Shown here: one piece after another, positions 8,764-18,523 of the stretch | How the letters are laid out: each line of letters opens with the position of its first letter | How positions within the stretch are numbered: position 1 is the first letter of the stretch | Origin: Clostridiales bacterium | Lineage (GTDB): Bacteria > Bacillota > Dethiobacteria > Dethiobacterales > Dethiobacteraceae | Reading direction: 5' to 3' | Length of the DNA: 64,000 nucleotides | NCBI GenBank assembly: GCA_018335855.1 | Contig: JAGXRM010000008.1 | Coordinates: forward strand, 62,001 to 126,000 | Translations under genes and position numbers: made by a program | Notes under the pieces: model-generated | Told to the model about the DNA's origin: nothing | The model's database searches: none | The model's input: the letters and a program-made list of their open reading frames with translations, nothing else

Positions 8764-9903
8764 ATGATGGTCTCAGTCTATATTCATATACCCTTTTGCC
8801 TGGCGAAGTGCCATTACTGCGATTTTCTTTCCTTTCCGGGCGGTCAGCATCAATTTCGTAAAGATTACCTGGTGTTACTGGAGAAGGAACTTTCGTTAAG
8901 GGGCAGGGAACTGTCAGTCGCCGGTCATCATGTGGGGACACTATATATTGGCGGTGGTACTCCCACTGTTTTACATGAGGCAGAACTGGGCGGGCTACTT
9001 GATGCGTGCCGCCGGCATCTTCCTTTGGAAGATCCGGAATGGACGGTGGAAGCAAACCCGGGAACCCTGGACAGAGAGAAAGTCGACATTCTTGCCAGCT
9101 CCGGTGTAAACCGTCTTAGCCTGGGTGTGCAGGATTTAGATGACCGACGGCTAGCAATCCTTGGCAGGCCGCATACTGCGGCAGACGCCAAACGGGCGTT
9201 TACTTTGGCCAGAGATCACATACCTTCCGTTTCCGTTGATATTATGTCCGGTCTGCCGGAGCAGACAGTGGACAGCTTTTTAAACACACTGGCTACCGTA
9301 ATCGGTTGGGGCCCGGATCATGTGTCCGTTTACAGCTTAAATGTGGAAGAGGAGACCGTTTTTGCCGCACAATATGGGGCCGGTATGTTACACCTTCCTG
9401 GGGAAGAAGAAGTGCTTCGTATGCTGCTCTCGGGCAAAGAAGTTCTTACGCAACATGGGTTTGAACAGTATGAAATTGCTAATTTTGCCCAGCCGGGCAA
9501 GGCTAGCCGCCATAACAGCACCTACTGGCATAACAGACCGTATATTGGATTGGGGCTGGGGAGCCATTCATACTGGATGGATAAAAGGATAGTCAATTCA
9601 TCTGACCCGGTTATATATCGCAACTTGCTCATTGCCGGGCAATTGCCTATAACCGAGGTTATTTCTGTCTCCCGCCGGCAAGAGATGGAAGATACAATGA
9701 TGCTGGGACTCCGTTTGCTGGCCGGCGTTCATTTTAAAGATTTTTCATGCCGGTTTGGCGAGGACCTGCGTGACGTTTTCTCAGTAGAAATCTCCCGCTT
9801 GCACCAAGCAGGGTTGATTATCAGCGACAATACGGGAATCCGTTTAAGCGAACGTGGTTTTCCTGTGGCAAACCTGGTTTTTGCGGAATTCATTACTGTT
9901 TGA
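8764..9903 (+). CDS. hemW: Radical SAM heme chaperone HemW (formerly HemN-like)
   Basis: 379 aa with the radical-SAM cluster motif CLAKCHYC near the N-terminus (IPFCLAKCHYCDF), the GGGTPT SAM-binding strand, and a C-terminal HemN_C winged-helix domain. It lacks the extra N-terminal region of true coproporphyrinogen dehydrogenases. The start is two bases after the lepA stop with no good RBS, suggesting translational coupling. The family binds heme and hands it to respiratory proteins. The lepA-hemW-hrcA order is conserved across Firmicutes. Confidence 0.93.
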   Translation: MMVSVYIHIPFCLAKCHYCDFLSFPGGQHQFRKDYLVLLEKELSLRGRELSVAGHHVGTLYIGGGTPTVLHEAELGGLLDACRRHLPLEDPEWTVEANPGTLDREKVDILASSGVNRLSLGVQDLDDRRLAILGRPHTAADAKRAFTLARDHIPSVSVDIMSGLPEQTVDSFLNTLATVIGWGPDHVSVYSLNVEEETVFAAQYGAGMLHLPGEEEVLRMLLSGKEVLTQHGFEQYEIANFAQPGKASRHNSTYWHNRPYIGLGLGSHSYWMDKRIVNSSDPVIYRNLLIAGQLPITEVISVSRRQEMEDTMMLGLRLLAGVHFKDFSCRFGEDLRDVFSVEISRLHQAGLIISDNTGIRLSERGFPVANLVFAEFITV

Positions 9904-9906
9904 ACC

Positions 9907-9935
9907 TTGACAAATACCAAAGAGAATGGTATTTT
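9907..9935 (+). promoter_or_regulatory. Promoter of the hrcA heat-shock operon
   Basis: TTGACA (9907-9912), 17-bp spacer, TATTTT (9930-9935), just ahead of the CIRCE operator. Confidence 0.75.
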
Positions 9936-9946
9936 TTATATTAGCT

Positions 9947-9973
9947 TTAGCACTCTAAACTTACGAGTGCTAA
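9947..9973 (+). promoter_or_regulatory. CIRCE operator (HrcA binding site)
   Basis: Perfect TTAGCACTC-N9-GAGTGCTAA inverted repeat placed between the promoter and hrcA. It predicts HrcA repression relieved by heat shock through GroEL titration. Confidence 0.98.
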
Positions 9974-9990
9974 ACTAAGGGGGACAAAAA

Positions 9991-11019
9991 ATGACGGCTT
10001 TAAATGAGAGAAAGCAGAAAATTCTCCACGCCGTAGTCACCGATTATATTGTGACGGCCGAACCGGTCGGTTCCCGAACAGTTTCACGGCGCTATCACAC
10101 CGATTTATCCGCTGCCACGATCCGCAATGAAATGGCAGACCTGGAAGAGTTGGGCTATTTGACGCAGCCGCATACATCTGCCGGACGCATCCCCTCTCAG
10201 CAAGGGTATCGTTTTTATGTGGATTCATTGATGGGAGTTGCACCACTGGCACCGGAGGAAGAAAAGTATCTTTCCGGCGTTTATCTGCAACTGAGAAAAA
10301 TGAAGGAAATAGATCAAATCATTCAACATACCGCAAAAGCCCTTTCACTGATTACCAATTATACATCCCTTGTACTGGGACCACAGTTAAGGCGCAGCAC
10401 TTTAAAACAACTTCACCTTGTTCCGCTGAGTGAGGAGAGGGCGTTGGTCGTTCTGATTACAGATACCGGATTTATAAAAAATAAAATAATTGAACTCCCG
10501 CAAGCATTAAATGAAGATGAGCTTTCAAGGATTGTGGGATACTTAAATGAACAACTGGCCGGAAAAAGCATAGAATTATTATCAGCCGCACAACTGAAGC
10601 AGTTACGCAGTGAACTCTTTCATAAAATGGATCTTCTGGAGCAGATGCTTCTTTTACTCGATGAATCATCCTCGGAAAGCGAGAGCCGTGTCTTTCTGGG
10701 CGGGACGTCAAATATTTTAAATCAGCCGGAGTTTAAAGATCTGGAAAAAGTAAAACATCTGCTGGCGCTGTTTGAAGAGGGCGAGCGGCTGTCGTTTATG
10801 CTGGAAACCACAATGGATGGTGTCTCAATCCGTATCGGAACGGAAAACAGGCTAAGTGAAATGAATGAATGTAGCCTGGTTACCGCTACGTATATGCTCC
10901 ATGACAGGCCTGTGGGGGCCATTGGAGTTCTTGGCCCAACACGTATGGAATACGCGAAAGTTGTCACAGTCATTGAAAAAATCTCTAACAAGTTAAACCA
11001 CTTGTTGGATGTGCTCTAA
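9991..11019 (+). CDS. hrcA: Heat-inducible transcription repressor HrcA
   Basis: 342 aa. An N-terminal winged helix (TAEPVGSRTVSRRY and SAATIRNEMADLEELGYL) binds the CIRCE element directly upstream. The central GAF-like domain and dimerisation region follow, including the conserved HTSAGRIPSQQGYRFYVD. It represses its own operon and usually groESL; its folding depends on GroEL. RBS AAGGGGG precedes ATG 9991. First gene of the dnaK operon. Confidence 0.97.
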   Translation: MTALNERKQKILHAVVTDYIVTAEPVGSRTVSRRYHTDLSAATIRNEMADLEELGYLTQPHTSAGRIPSQQGYRFYVDSLMGVAPLAPEEEKYLSGVYLQLRKMKEIDQIIQHTAKALSLITNYTSLVLGPQLRRSTLKQLHLVPLSEERALVVLITDTGFIKNKIIELPQALNEDELSRIVGYLNEQLAGKSIELLSAAQLKQLRSELFHKMDLLEQMLLLLDESSSESESRVFLGGTSNILNQPEFKDLEKVKHLLALFEEGERLSFMLETTMDGVSIRIGTENRLSEMNECSLVTATYMLHDRPVGAIGVLGPTRMEYAKVVTVIEKISNKLNHLLDVL

Positions 11020-11033
11020 GCGAGGTGAAAAAG

Positions 11034-11570
11034 ATGATTGAACGTGATATACCCAATGAGAATGTAGAAGAACAGGAAATAGCACAGGGACAGGATGGCG
11101 ATTCCTCTCAGCAGGAAGCTTCATCCCCCTCTGCGGAAACACTAGAACAGCTAAAAGCGGAAAATACACAGCTTTTTTCCCGGCTACAGCGTCTACAGGC
11201 TGATTTTGACAATTATCGTAAACGGGTGAAAAGGGAGAAGCAGGAATGGACTGCCCAGGCCGTCTGTGAATTGGTGCGGGAATTGCTTCCAGTGATTGAC
11301 AACCTGGAGCGTGCCAGTGTGGCCGATGGTTCCATAGAAACATTAGCTTCCGGTATAGAACTTGTTCACAAACAGTTTCTGAATGTCCTGGAAAAACAGG
11401 GACTCTGTACAATTGAAGCGTGTGGCACAGAATTTGACCCTAACTGCCATCACGCAGTTATTCAGGTAGAGTGTGAAGAGCCGGAGAATACCGTCGTTGA
11501 AGAAATGCAGAAAGGCTATCGTCTGCATGAGCGTGTCCTTCGGCCAAGTATGGTAAAAGTAGCAAAATAG
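11034..11570 (+). CDS. grpE: Nucleotide exchange factor GrpE
   Basis: 178 aa. Acidic disordered N-terminus (residues 1-45), a long coiled coil ([24 protein letters not shown] in the dimer stalk) and the C-terminal beta-wing ending with [23 protein letters not shown], the family signature. It releases ADP from DnaK. ATG 11034 is preferred; a GTG nine bases upstream overlaps the GAGGTG Shine-Dalgarno. Co-transcribed between hrcA and dnaK. Confidence 0.96.
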   Translation: MIERDIPNENVEEQEIAQGQDGDSSQQEASSPSAETLEQLKAENTQLFSRLQRLQADFDNYRKRVKREKQEWTAQAVCELVRELLPVIDNLERASVADGSIETLASGIELVHKQFLNVLEKQGLCTIEACGTEFDPNCHHAVIQVECEEPENTVVEEMQKGYRLHERVLRPSMVKVAK

Positions 11571-11592
11571 TAGAAGACAGGAGGCAGAAAAA

Positions 11593-13416
11593 ATGAGTAA
11601 AGTTATTGGTATCGACCTTGGAACAACAAACTCCGCAGTCGCTGTGATGGAAGGCGGCGAGCCGGAGATTATTGCCAGTGCGGAAGGTGACAGAATTACA
11701 CCGTCCGTCGTAGCATTCAGCAAGACAGGTGAGCGCCTTGTGGGCCAGGTGGCGAAGCGTCAGGCAATCACCAACTATGATAAAACAATCGCGTCTATTA
11801 AGCGTCATATGGGAACCGACCATCGGGTTAAAATTGACGAAAAAGAATATTCACCCCAGGAAATTTCGGCCATGATTTTGCAAAAACTAAAACAGGATGC
11901 CGAAGCTTATCTTGGTGAAAAAGTAGAGAAAGCGGTTATTACCGTTCCGGCATATTTTACCGATGCACAGCGCCAGGCAACAAAAGATGCCGGCAAAATC
12001 GCCGGGTTAGAAGTCTTGCGGATTATCAATGAACCGACGGCGGCAGCGCTGGCTTACGGTATGGATAAAGGGGAAGACCATACAATCCTTGTTTTTGACC
12101 TTGGCGGCGGCACGTTTGACGTGTCTATCCTCGAACTTGGAGACGGTGTTTTTGAAGTAAAGTCGACCAGCGGCAATAACCGTCTGGGTGGCGACGATTT
12201 TGACCAAAAAGTTATTGACTATCTGGCCGATCAATTTAAAAAAGAACAGGGTGTGGATCTCCGTACTGACCGTATGGCCCTGCAGCGTTTGAAAGAAGCG
12301 GCTGAGAAAGCAAAAATTGAGCTATCCAGCCTCACTACTACCAACATTAACTTGCCATTTATAACGGCTACTGCTGAAGGCCCCAAGCACCTGGACCTAA
12401 ACCTTACACGAGCTAAATTTGACGAGTTAACGGCTGATTTAGTGGAAGCTACCATGGAACCGGCAAGACGCGCTTTATCTGACTCAGGGAAGAAAGCGGC
12501 CGAAATTGATAAAGTCATTCTCGTCGGGGGTTCAACCCGTATTCCCGCTGTTCAGGAAGCAATTAAAAAGCTAATCGGAAAAGATCCACATAAAGGTGTT
12601 AATCCCGACGAAGTTGTGGCACTGGGAGCTGCGATTCAGGCCGGTGTGTTAGCCGGAGAAGTTAAGGATGTACTACTGCTTGACGTAACACCGTTATCAC
12701 TGGGTATTGAGACACTGGGAGCCGTTTACACCAAAATCATTGAGCGCAACACCACCATCCCCACATCCAAGAAGCAGATCTTTTCCACAGCGTCTGACAA
12801 TCAGACACAGGTGGAAATCCATGTGCTACAGGGCGAACGTCCCATGGCGTCTGACAACAAAACATTGGGCCGCTTTGTACTGGACGGTATTCCGCCGGCA
12901 CCCCGCGGAGTGCCGCAGGTTGAAGTGTCTTTTGATATTGATGCCAACGGTATTGTTAACGTTTCTGCAAAAGACCTGGGAACGGGCAAAGAACAGAAAA
13001 TTACTATTACCGCTTCAACCGGTCTTAGTGACGCTGATATCGATGACATGGTGAAGAACGCTGAAAAATTTGCGGCGGAAGACCAGAAGCGCAAAGAACT
13101 GGCTGAAGTTCGTAATGAAGCGGACTCCATGGTCTATTCCACGGAAAAAATGCTCAGAGATCTGGGAGAAAAAGTGGATGAGGTTAAAAAAGGCGAAATT
13201 GAATCGGCTATTACAGAGCTAAAAGAAATAGCTCAGAAAGACGATGTGGAAGCTACGAAAAAAGCTTTGGAAACCCTGACAAAGTTCTTGCATGAACTGT
13301 CTACCCAACTGTATCAGCAGAATGAAGCTGCACAGGAGCAACCGAGTAATGAGGATACAACAGGCAGTGAGACAGTGGATGCCGAGTATGAAGTGGTGGA
13401 TGAGGAAGAAAAATAA
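11593..13416 (+). CDS. dnaK: Chaperone protein DnaK (Hsp70)
   Basis: 607 aa. ATPase domain signatures [29 protein letters not shown] and [17 protein letters not shown]; substrate-binding domain from about residue 375 ([14 protein letters not shown]). The C-terminal lid ends in an acidic tail [12 protein letters not shown]. It lacks the 24-residue insertion of Gram-negative DnaK, as expected for Firmicutes. RBS AGGAGG, start ATG 11593. Works with the DnaJ and GrpE encoded on either side. Confidence 0.99.
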   Translation: MSKVIGIDLGTTNSAVAVMEGGEPEIIASAEGDRITPSVVAFSKTGERLVGQVAKRQAITNYDKTIASIKRHMGTDHRVKIDEKEYSPQEISAMILQKLKQDAEAYLGEKVEKAVITVPAYFTDAQRQATKDAGKIAGLEVLRIINEPTAAALAYGMDKGEDHTILVFDLGGGTFDVSILELGDGVFEVKSTSGNNRLGGDDFDQKVIDYLADQFKKEQGVDLRTDRMALQRLKEAAEKAKIELSSLTTTNINLPFITATAEGPKHLDLNLTRAKFDELTADLVEATMEPARRALSDSGKKAAEIDKVILVGGSTRIPAVQEAIKKLIGKDPHKGVNPDEVVALGAAIQAGVLAGEVKDVLLLDVTPLSLGIETLGAVYTKIIERNTTIPTSKKQIFSTASDNQTQVEIHVLQGERPMASDNKTLGRFVLDGIPPAPRGVPQVEVSFDIDANGIVNVSAKDLGTGKEQKITITASTGLSDADIDDMVKNAEKFAAEDQKRKELAEVRNEADSMVYSTEKMLRDLGEKVDEVKKGEIESAITELKEIAQKDDVEATKKALETLTKFLHELSTQLYQQNEAAQEQPSNEDTTGSETVDAEYEVVDEEEK

Positions 13417-13437
13417 GCGGGGAATGATGGGGGAATT

Positions 13438-14574
13438 ATGGGCAAACGTGATTATTACGAGGTCCTGGGGCTGGCGAGAAACGCTTCTGCCGAAGAAATA
13501 AAAAAGGCCTACCGTAAGCTGGCCAGGCAATATCATCCTGATGTCAACCCCGATGATAAAACCTCTGAGGATAAGTTTAAAGAGGTTAAAGAGGCGTTTG
13601 ACGTATTAAGTGATTCAAACCGGCGTTCCCAGTATGACCAGTTTGGCCATGCTGCAGAGGAAGGTGCCAATGGTTTTGGAGGATATGGTGCCGGCTTTGG
13701 TCAAAACGGGTTTGGCGGTTTTGAAGATATATTTGATACATTCTTCGGCGGAGGCGGGCGGGGTCGCCGTTCCGCCGGGCCACAGCGCGGAAACGACTTG
13801 CGTTATGATATGGAAATAACACTGGAAAACGCCGCGTTTGGCTGGGAGACCAAAATAACAATCCCCCGTGTCGAACAGTGTGACACCTGTGAGGGGAGTG
13901 GAGCCAAATCTGGCAGCGATGTGGTTACCTGTCAGCAATGCGGCGGAACGGGCCAGCAGCAGGTTGTGAGAAATACTGCCTTTGGCCGCTTCGTCAGTGT
14001 TAAGACTTGTGAAGCCTGCGCCGGTGAAGGCAAGCAGATTAAAGAACCCTGTCCGGCATGTAAGGGTGCGGGCCGTCTACAGCGGGAACGTACCATAGAA
14101 ATTAAAATTCCCCCCGGTGTAGACACCGGTTCGAAACTTCGTGTGTCCGGTGAGGGTGAAGCTGGCTTGCGCAACGGTCCTCCCGGTGATCTCTATGTCG
14201 TACTCCATGTCCGCCCCCATAAAGTGTTCAAACGAGAGGGAGACGACATCATTGTAGAAATGCCTGTTTCCTTTGCCCAGGCAACACTGGGAACGGAAAT
14301 GGAAGTGCCGACACTGGATGGAAAGGCCCGTATAAAGGTACCCGAAGGAACGCAACCAGGAACGTTTTTCCGCCTGCGCGGCAAAGGTATCCCACACCTG
14401 CGCGGATACGGACGGGGTGACCAGCATGTTAAAGTCACGGTAAACATCCCGAGGAAACTAACCGGGAAACAGAAGGAACTTATCCGTGAGTACGCAAAAC
14501 TTTCCGGAGAAGAAGTATTGCCTGTGGATAAGGGAATCATAGATAAAATGAAAGATGCCCTGGGCGGCAAGTAG
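13438..14574 (+). CDS. dnaJ: Chaperone protein DnaJ (type I Hsp40)
   Basis: 378 aa. J domain with HPD (YHPDVNPDD), a Gly/Phe-rich linker (residues about 75-115), four CxxCxGxG zinc repeats ([32 protein letters not shown]) and the two beta-barrel substrate domains. It delivers substrates to DnaK and stimulates its ATPase. Start ATG 13438 is behind GGGGGAA. Fourth gene of the CIRCE operon. Confidence 0.99.
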   Translation: MGKRDYYEVLGLARNASAEEIKKAYRKLARQYHPDVNPDDKTSEDKFKEVKEAFDVLSDSNRRSQYDQFGHAAEEGANGFGGYGAGFGQNGFGGFEDIFDTFFGGGGRGRRSAGPQRGNDLRYDMEITLENAAFGWETKITIPRVEQCDTCEGSGAKSGSDVVTCQQCGGTGQQQVVRNTAFGRFVSVKTCEACAGEGKQIKEPCPACKGAGRLQRERTIEIKIPPGVDTGSKLRVSGEGEAGLRNGPPGDLYVVLHVRPHKVFKREGDDIIVEMPVSFAQATLGTEMEVPTLDGKARIKVPEGTQPGTFFRLRGKGIPHLRGYGRGDQHVKVTVNIPRKLTGKQKELIREYAKLSGEEVLPVDKGIIDKMKDALGGK

Positions 14575-14585
14575 GAGGCGTTTAC

Positions 14586-15524
14586 TTGCGCTGGTTGGAA
14601 GTAACAGTAACAACCCTGAATGACAGTAGCGAGGCCGTAACTGAAAGGCTGTTGTCTCTCGGTGCCAACGGAGTCTCCCTGGAGGAGAACTGGGATTGGG
14701 AGAAAGCCCGCCGTGACGGTCTCGGCGACATTTTCCCGGCTCAAAGTATCACAACAGAAGATTCAGCAATCATCCGGGGGTACCTACCCCTTTCTTTTTT
14801 AGGTTCCGAAAATGAAATATTGCTCCGTAAATTTATAGACGGACTGCCCGGTTACGGACTGGCACCGGCGGAACTCTCCTGCCGGGAAGTCAATGATATT
14901 GACTGGGAAGATGCCTGGAAGCAGTATTGGCAGGCTACCCCAGTGGGAAAAAAACTTCTTATTCTTCCGGCCTGGCTTGACGCTGAAGCATATCCGGACC
15001 GGATTGTCATGCGCCTGGACCCCGGTCCGGCTTTTGGCACGGGTACACATGAAACCACCCGTCTGTGCCTTGAATTGCTGGAAGAACAGGTGACCGGCCA
15101 AGAGACTGTGCTTGACTTGGGTTGTGGTTCCGGAATTCTTTCCATGGCCGCCCGCATGCTTTGCGCAGGCCGTGTTTTAGGAGTTGACAGTGATAAAACG
15201 GCTGTTCGGTTCAGCCAGGACAACGCACGGCTCAACGGTTTGGACCAGGTTCACTTCCAGGCAGTTGATCTGACTAAGGAACAATCATGGAATGAGCTTC
15301 TTCCCGCAAATATAATTTTAGCCAATCTGACTGCGGATTTGCTTATTTCTATAAAAGAAATGATGTTGCAGGTGCTCCTGCCCGGCGGGCGGGTGATTGC
15401 TTCCGGTATTATTCTGCAGCGCGCGGATGAAGTAATCTCTTCATACCAGGACGCAGGATTTACACTGTTACAGCGGGTAGATGACGGTGCATGGACGGCG
15501 CTGTTGCTGGGAGACTTACGATGA
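14586..15524 (+). CDS. prmA: Ribosomal protein L11 methyltransferase
   Basis: 312 aa. Class I SAM-dependent methyltransferase with motif I VLDLGCGSGILSMAA and motif IV (IILANLTADLL). The PrmA N-terminal substrate-recognition domain begins RWLEVTVTT. It trimethylates ribosomal protein L11. TTG start at 14586 behind AGGAGG; no better ATG exists. Its stop overlaps the rsmE start (ATGA), implying translational coupling. Confidence 0.94.
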   Translation: MRWLEVTVTTLNDSSEAVTERLLSLGANGVSLEENWDWEKARRDGLGDIFPAQSITTEDSAIIRGYLPLSFLGSENEILLRKFIDGLPGYGLAPAELSCREVNDIDWEDAWKQYWQATPVGKKLLILPAWLDAEAYPDRIVMRLDPGPAFGTGTHETTRLCLELLEEQVTGQETVLDLGCGSGILSMAARMLCAGRVLGVDSDKTAVRFSQDNARLNGLDQVHFQAVDLTKEQSWNELLPANIILANLTADLLISIKEMMLQVLLPGGRVIASGIILQRADEVISSYQDAGFTLLQRVDDGAWTALLLGDLR

Positions 15525-16261
15525 GCCGCTTCTTTTATACAGCTACCCAACGTCATAATGAGGATGTTACGCTGACCGGCGACGATGCCCGTCACCTGTC
15601 CCGGGTACTGCGCGCATCCCCTGGGGATGCTGTTGAACTTTGCAACGAATCAGGGCAATGTCAGGCTGCGCAAATTACTTTCGTTGGAAAAGAAAGTGTT
15701 ACGTGCCGCTTAGCATCACTGCTACCCGACCGTGAATCCGGTGTTCGTGTGACACTGGCGTTTGCTCTCCTTAAAGGAGAGAAGACGGACTTTGTTTTAC
15801 AGAAGGCAACGGAACTGGGCGTTTCCGCCTTTATTCCATTCAGTAGCACACGATGTGTGGCCCGTATTGATAAAAAAGCAAGAGATAAACTAGTTCGCTG
15901 GGACAAGATTGTCCGTTCAGCAGCCGGACAGTCTCTCCGTAACCGCGTACCCGTTATTTCCCCTCCTTTAGATTGGCCGCAATTGCTAACAGAGTTCCAA
16001 AATTACCAAAGAATCGTCTTTTTTTGGGAAGGCGAGGGAGACAAGCCACTAGCTCCTGTATTAAAAGGGGTTTTGCCGGGAGAAAACATTCTTCTGATAA
16101 CCGGACCTGAAGGCGGTTTTAGCCGCGAAGAGGCAGAAGAAGCTATGGCAAGCGGTGCCAATGCTGTCACCCTCGGTCCGCGCATTCTCCGCGCTGAGAC
16201 TGCTGCTGTCGTTTCGGTAGCCGTTGCACTTTATGAAGCCGGTGAAATGGGAGGTAGGTAA
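15521..16261 (+). CDS. rsmE: 16S rRNA (uracil-1498-N3)-methyltransferase
   Basis: 246 aa SPOUT-class enzyme. N-terminal PUA-like domain (HLSRVLRASPGDAVELCN) and C-terminal knot with LLITGPEGGFSREEAE and LGPRILRAETAAVV, both RsmE signatures. It methylates U1498 of 16S rRNA. ATG 15521 overlaps the prmA stop by four bases and its stop overlaps the mtaB start by one base, so the three are a tight translational unit. Confidence 0.95.
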   Translation: MSRFFYTATQRHNEDVTLTGDDARHLSRVLRASPGDAVELCNESGQCQAAQITFVGKESVTCRLASLLPDRESGVRVTLAFALLKGEKTDFVLQKATELGVSAFIPFSSTRCVARIDKKARDKLVRWDKIVRSAAGQSLRNRVPVISPPLDWPQLLTEFQNYQRIVFFWEGEGDKPLAPVLKGVLPGENILLITGPEGGFSREEAEEAMASGANAVTLGPRILRAETAAVVSVAVALYEAGEMGGR

Positions 16262-17556
16262 TGGATACTGTAGCATTTCATACCCTGGGCTGCAAAGTAA
16301 ACCAAACAGAGACTGCGGCGTTGCAGTATCTGTTTGAGAGCGCCGGTTACCGGACAGTTCCGTTTTCAACTCCGGCTGATGTTTATGTGATTAACACATG
16401 TACCGTGACGCACCTGGGAGACAGAAAGTCCCGGCAGGTTGTCCGCCGGGCCCGTCGCATCAATGCGGACTCTGTTATCGTCGTAACCGGTTGTTATGCC
16501 CAGGTTGCCCCAGAAGATGTCATGGCGATTCCTGAGGTGGATCTTATCGTAGGGACCCATTCCCGTGGAAAACTGCCGGAACTGGTTCTGGAAACAAAAC
16601 AAAAAGGGCGGCTCAACTGTGTTTCGCCACTGGAGGAAAAAGGCGGCTTTGAATCGCTTCCGGCAGCACAAACCGGTAGCCGCACCCGGGCTTTTCTTAA
16701 AGTACAGGAAGGCTGCCGTCAGTACTGTTCCTATTGTATTGTGCCCTACGCTCGCGGTCCGCTGTACAGCCGTCACCCCGAAGACGCAGTCGTGGAGGCC
16801 CGCCGTTTGGCTCAGTCAGGCTTTAAGGAACTGGTTCTCACCGGTGTCCATCTGGGCTCCTACGGAGTGGATTTACCCGGCAACATTGCGCTCAGCGACC
16901 TGATTACCCGTATTTCCCCGATCGACGGGATCGAAAGAATTCGTATCTCGTCAGTAGAACCGACAGAAATTACACCGGACCTGATTGAAACGGTGATGGA
17001 ACATAATAAAGTATGCCGCCATCTGCATATACCTCTGCAAAGCGGCGATGACCTGATTCTGCGCCGGATGAACAGGAAATATGATTCCGGTGAATTTCTC
17101 TATCTGGTACGCTGGCTGCAGGCCCAGATTCCCGATATCGCTTTGACAACGGATGTGATGGTGGGGTTCCCCGGGGAAACGACAGAACAATTTGCCCACT
17201 CTTTAGGGTTAATCCAGCGCGCCGGGTTCAGCCGACTTCATATCTTTAAATACTCCCCCCGCCAGGGTACACCCGCAGCGAAATTTCCCGACCAGGTGCC
17301 CCATCCGGTTAAAGAAGAGCGGGCCAGGCAGTTAACACAACTGGGAGATGAACTGGCATCATGTTACCGGGAGCGCTTTGTCGGTAAGACGGTGAACGTT
17401 CTCTTCGAGGAAAAAGCTGGACGGAGCAAGCTGGCCGGCTTAACGGAACATTATATCCGGGTTACTGCCAAAGCAGCGGAATCCTTACTGGGACACCTTG
17501 TCCAGGTAAAAGTTACCGGCAACGGAGAAAAAGAGCTTACAGGTGAAATCGTATAG
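16261..17556 (+). CDS. mtaB: tRNA N6-threonylcarbamoyladenosine(37) methylthiotransferase
   Basis: 431 aa. An N-terminal MTTase domain (TLGCKVNQTET with the first cluster cysteines), the radical-SAM motif CRQYCSYC and a C-terminal TRAM domain (about residues 370-431). The TLGCKVNQ start distinguishes MtaB (e-MTTase, YqeV) from MiaB and RimO. It makes ms2t6A37 in ANN-decoding tRNAs. Last gene of the dnaK operon, followed by an intrinsic terminator. Confidence 0.95.
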   Translation: MDTVAFHTLGCKVNQTETAALQYLFESAGYRTVPFSTPADVYVINTCTVTHLGDRKSRQVVRRARRINADSVIVVTGCYAQVAPEDVMAIPEVDLIVGTHSRGKLPELVLETKQKGRLNCVSPLEEKGGFESLPAAQTGSRTRAFLKVQEGCRQYCSYCIVPYARGPLYSRHPEDAVVEARRLAQSGFKELVLTGVHLGSYGVDLPGNIALSDLITRISPIDGIERIRISSVEPTEITPDLIETVMEHNKVCRHLHIPLQSGDDLILRRMNRKYDSGEFLYLVRWLQAQIPDIALTTDVMVGFPGETTEQFAHSLGLIQRAGFSRLHIFKYSPRQGTPAAKFPDQVPHPVKEERARQLTQLGDELASCYRERFVGKTVNVLFEEKAGRSKLAGLTEHYIRVTAKAAESLLGHLVQVKVTGNGEKELTGEIV

Positions 17557-17597
17557 AAAAGGCCATTGAACATATGAAGAGTCTGCCAAGAAACTCA

Positions 17598-17626
17598 AAA
17601 GCCGCTGTCAACAAGACAGCGGCTTT
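17598..17626. terminator. Bidirectional terminator between mtaB and agrD
   Basis: AAAGCCGCTGTC-AACAA-GACAGCGGCTTT with T-rich flank, serving mtaB (forward) and the agr locus (reverse). Confidence 0.88.
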
Positions 17627-17638
17627 CTCTCTATTAAC

Positions 17639-17761
17639 TTACTTTCTTAATGCTTGTGGAAGCTCTGGCTGATGAAGAAATGCCCCACAGGCGGAAGCAG
17701 CCCCTGACAGGGCAACTAACGTCAGCAGACCGGCAATGAGGGAGAGAATTCTTTTTTTCAT
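17639..17761 (-). CDS. agrD: Cyclic lactone autoinducer pre-peptide (AgrD family)
   Basis: 40 aa. An amphipathic N-terminal leader (MKKRILSLIAGLLTLVALSG) is followed by AASACGAFLHQPELPQALRK. The pattern Cys-x3-hydrophobic, then QPELP and a charged C-terminus is the clostridial AgrD arrangement. The predicted ring is a thiolactone over C-G-A-F-L with a short N-terminal tail, while the PELP tail is the AgrB recognition sequence. It is expressed from the reverse strand downstream of agrB, 120 bases away, with an AAAGGTGG RBS. The leader contains a TTTGTCGAA Spo0A-type box. Found by reading the reverse strand beside AgrB; the match is strong for so short a gene. Confidence 0.88.
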   Translation of the reverse strand: MKKRILSLIAGLLTLVALSGAASACGAFLHQPELPQALRK

Positions 17762-17831
17762 TGCAAAAAACCACCTTTCTTTATTTAATTTAATAACCAC
17801 TGAATTCTATAAAAAAATAAAATTTCCTGTT

Positions 17832-17840
17832 TTTGTCGAA
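17832..17840 (+). promoter_or_regulatory. Spo0A box upstream of agrD
   Basis: TTTGTCGAA, containing the 0A box TGTCGAA. It lies in the 120-bp agrB-agrD spacer, about 70 bases before the agrD start. Confidence 0.5.
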
Positions 17841-17881
17841 ATGTTACATAAAACGACAAATGCAGGGAATATATGTTAAAT

Positions 17882-18499
17882 TTACGAGTTTTGTCTGCGC
17901 CTGAACAATAAACTTAACTGTTCAATCAGTCTGTAGCCTGGAGGTGTTAAAAGGAAAGATTGCCAGAGAAGGCCAAGATTTCCTGCGGCGTAAAAATATA
18001 ATAAGTCCATCTTCTGGCCTGCCCACAGGTAAGCACCCATAATAAACCACAGCACGATAAACAGGAAAGACAACCGCCGTAACATTGTACGCTGGGCAGA
18101 AGACGAAATAGGTTTCTGCGGCACATCAGCCGGTGCGTAGAAATATGCAGGAATAAAAGCGATGACAGAAGGGACGGTTACCCATAAAAACGTTCCTGAT
18201 ACAGTTGGACCAGCGTTCTTAATAATTACAGCAAAAAGTATAATAATAAGGGTACCTACGGTTAGGCATCCTGGAAGTGTGCTGCAGTGTGCTCCACCAC
18301 TTAACTTGCGGTAAACAGCTACAACGAAAAATACAGTCATGGCTTCACGGACGATACCAATGGCGGCTGACAGAATCAAAACGGAAAGCAGCGCAGTAAA
18401 TGCTCCGTAGAATGACTGTAGGCCGTAACGGACAATATCCGTTTGATCTTTCGACAAGCCTAGTTCATCGGCTATATAATCAATAAATCTTTCCAGCAG
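17882..18499 (-). CDS. agrB: Accessory gene regulator B (AgrB), peptide-processing membrane protease
   Basis: 205 aa if started at the CTG at 18499. Five to six membrane helices surround the catalytic pair, His and Cys in KLSGGAHCSTLPG, the hallmark of AgrB. It cleaves the AgrD tail and closes the thiolactone. A TTG at 18457 would give 191 aa but drops LERFIDYIADELGL, which matches the usual AgrB N-terminus. The only RBS (AGGGGGT, 18505-18511) is correctly spaced for CTG 18499, so a rare start codon is likely. Lies 24 bases after the upstream membrane gene in an operon-like array. Confidence 0.9.
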   Translation of the reverse strand: MLERFIDYIADELGLSKDQTDIVRYGLQSFYGAFTALLSVLILSAAIGIVREAMTVFFVVAVYRKLSGGAHCSTLPGCLTVGTLIIILFAVIIKNAGPTVSGTFLWVTVPSVIAFIPAYFYAPADVPQKPISSSAQRTMLRRLSFLFIVLWFIMGAYLWAGQKMDLLYFYAAGNLGLLWQSFLLTPPGYRLIEQLSLLFRRRQNS

Positions 18500-18523
18500 G
18501 TTGCACCCCCTGTTTGTGGAATC

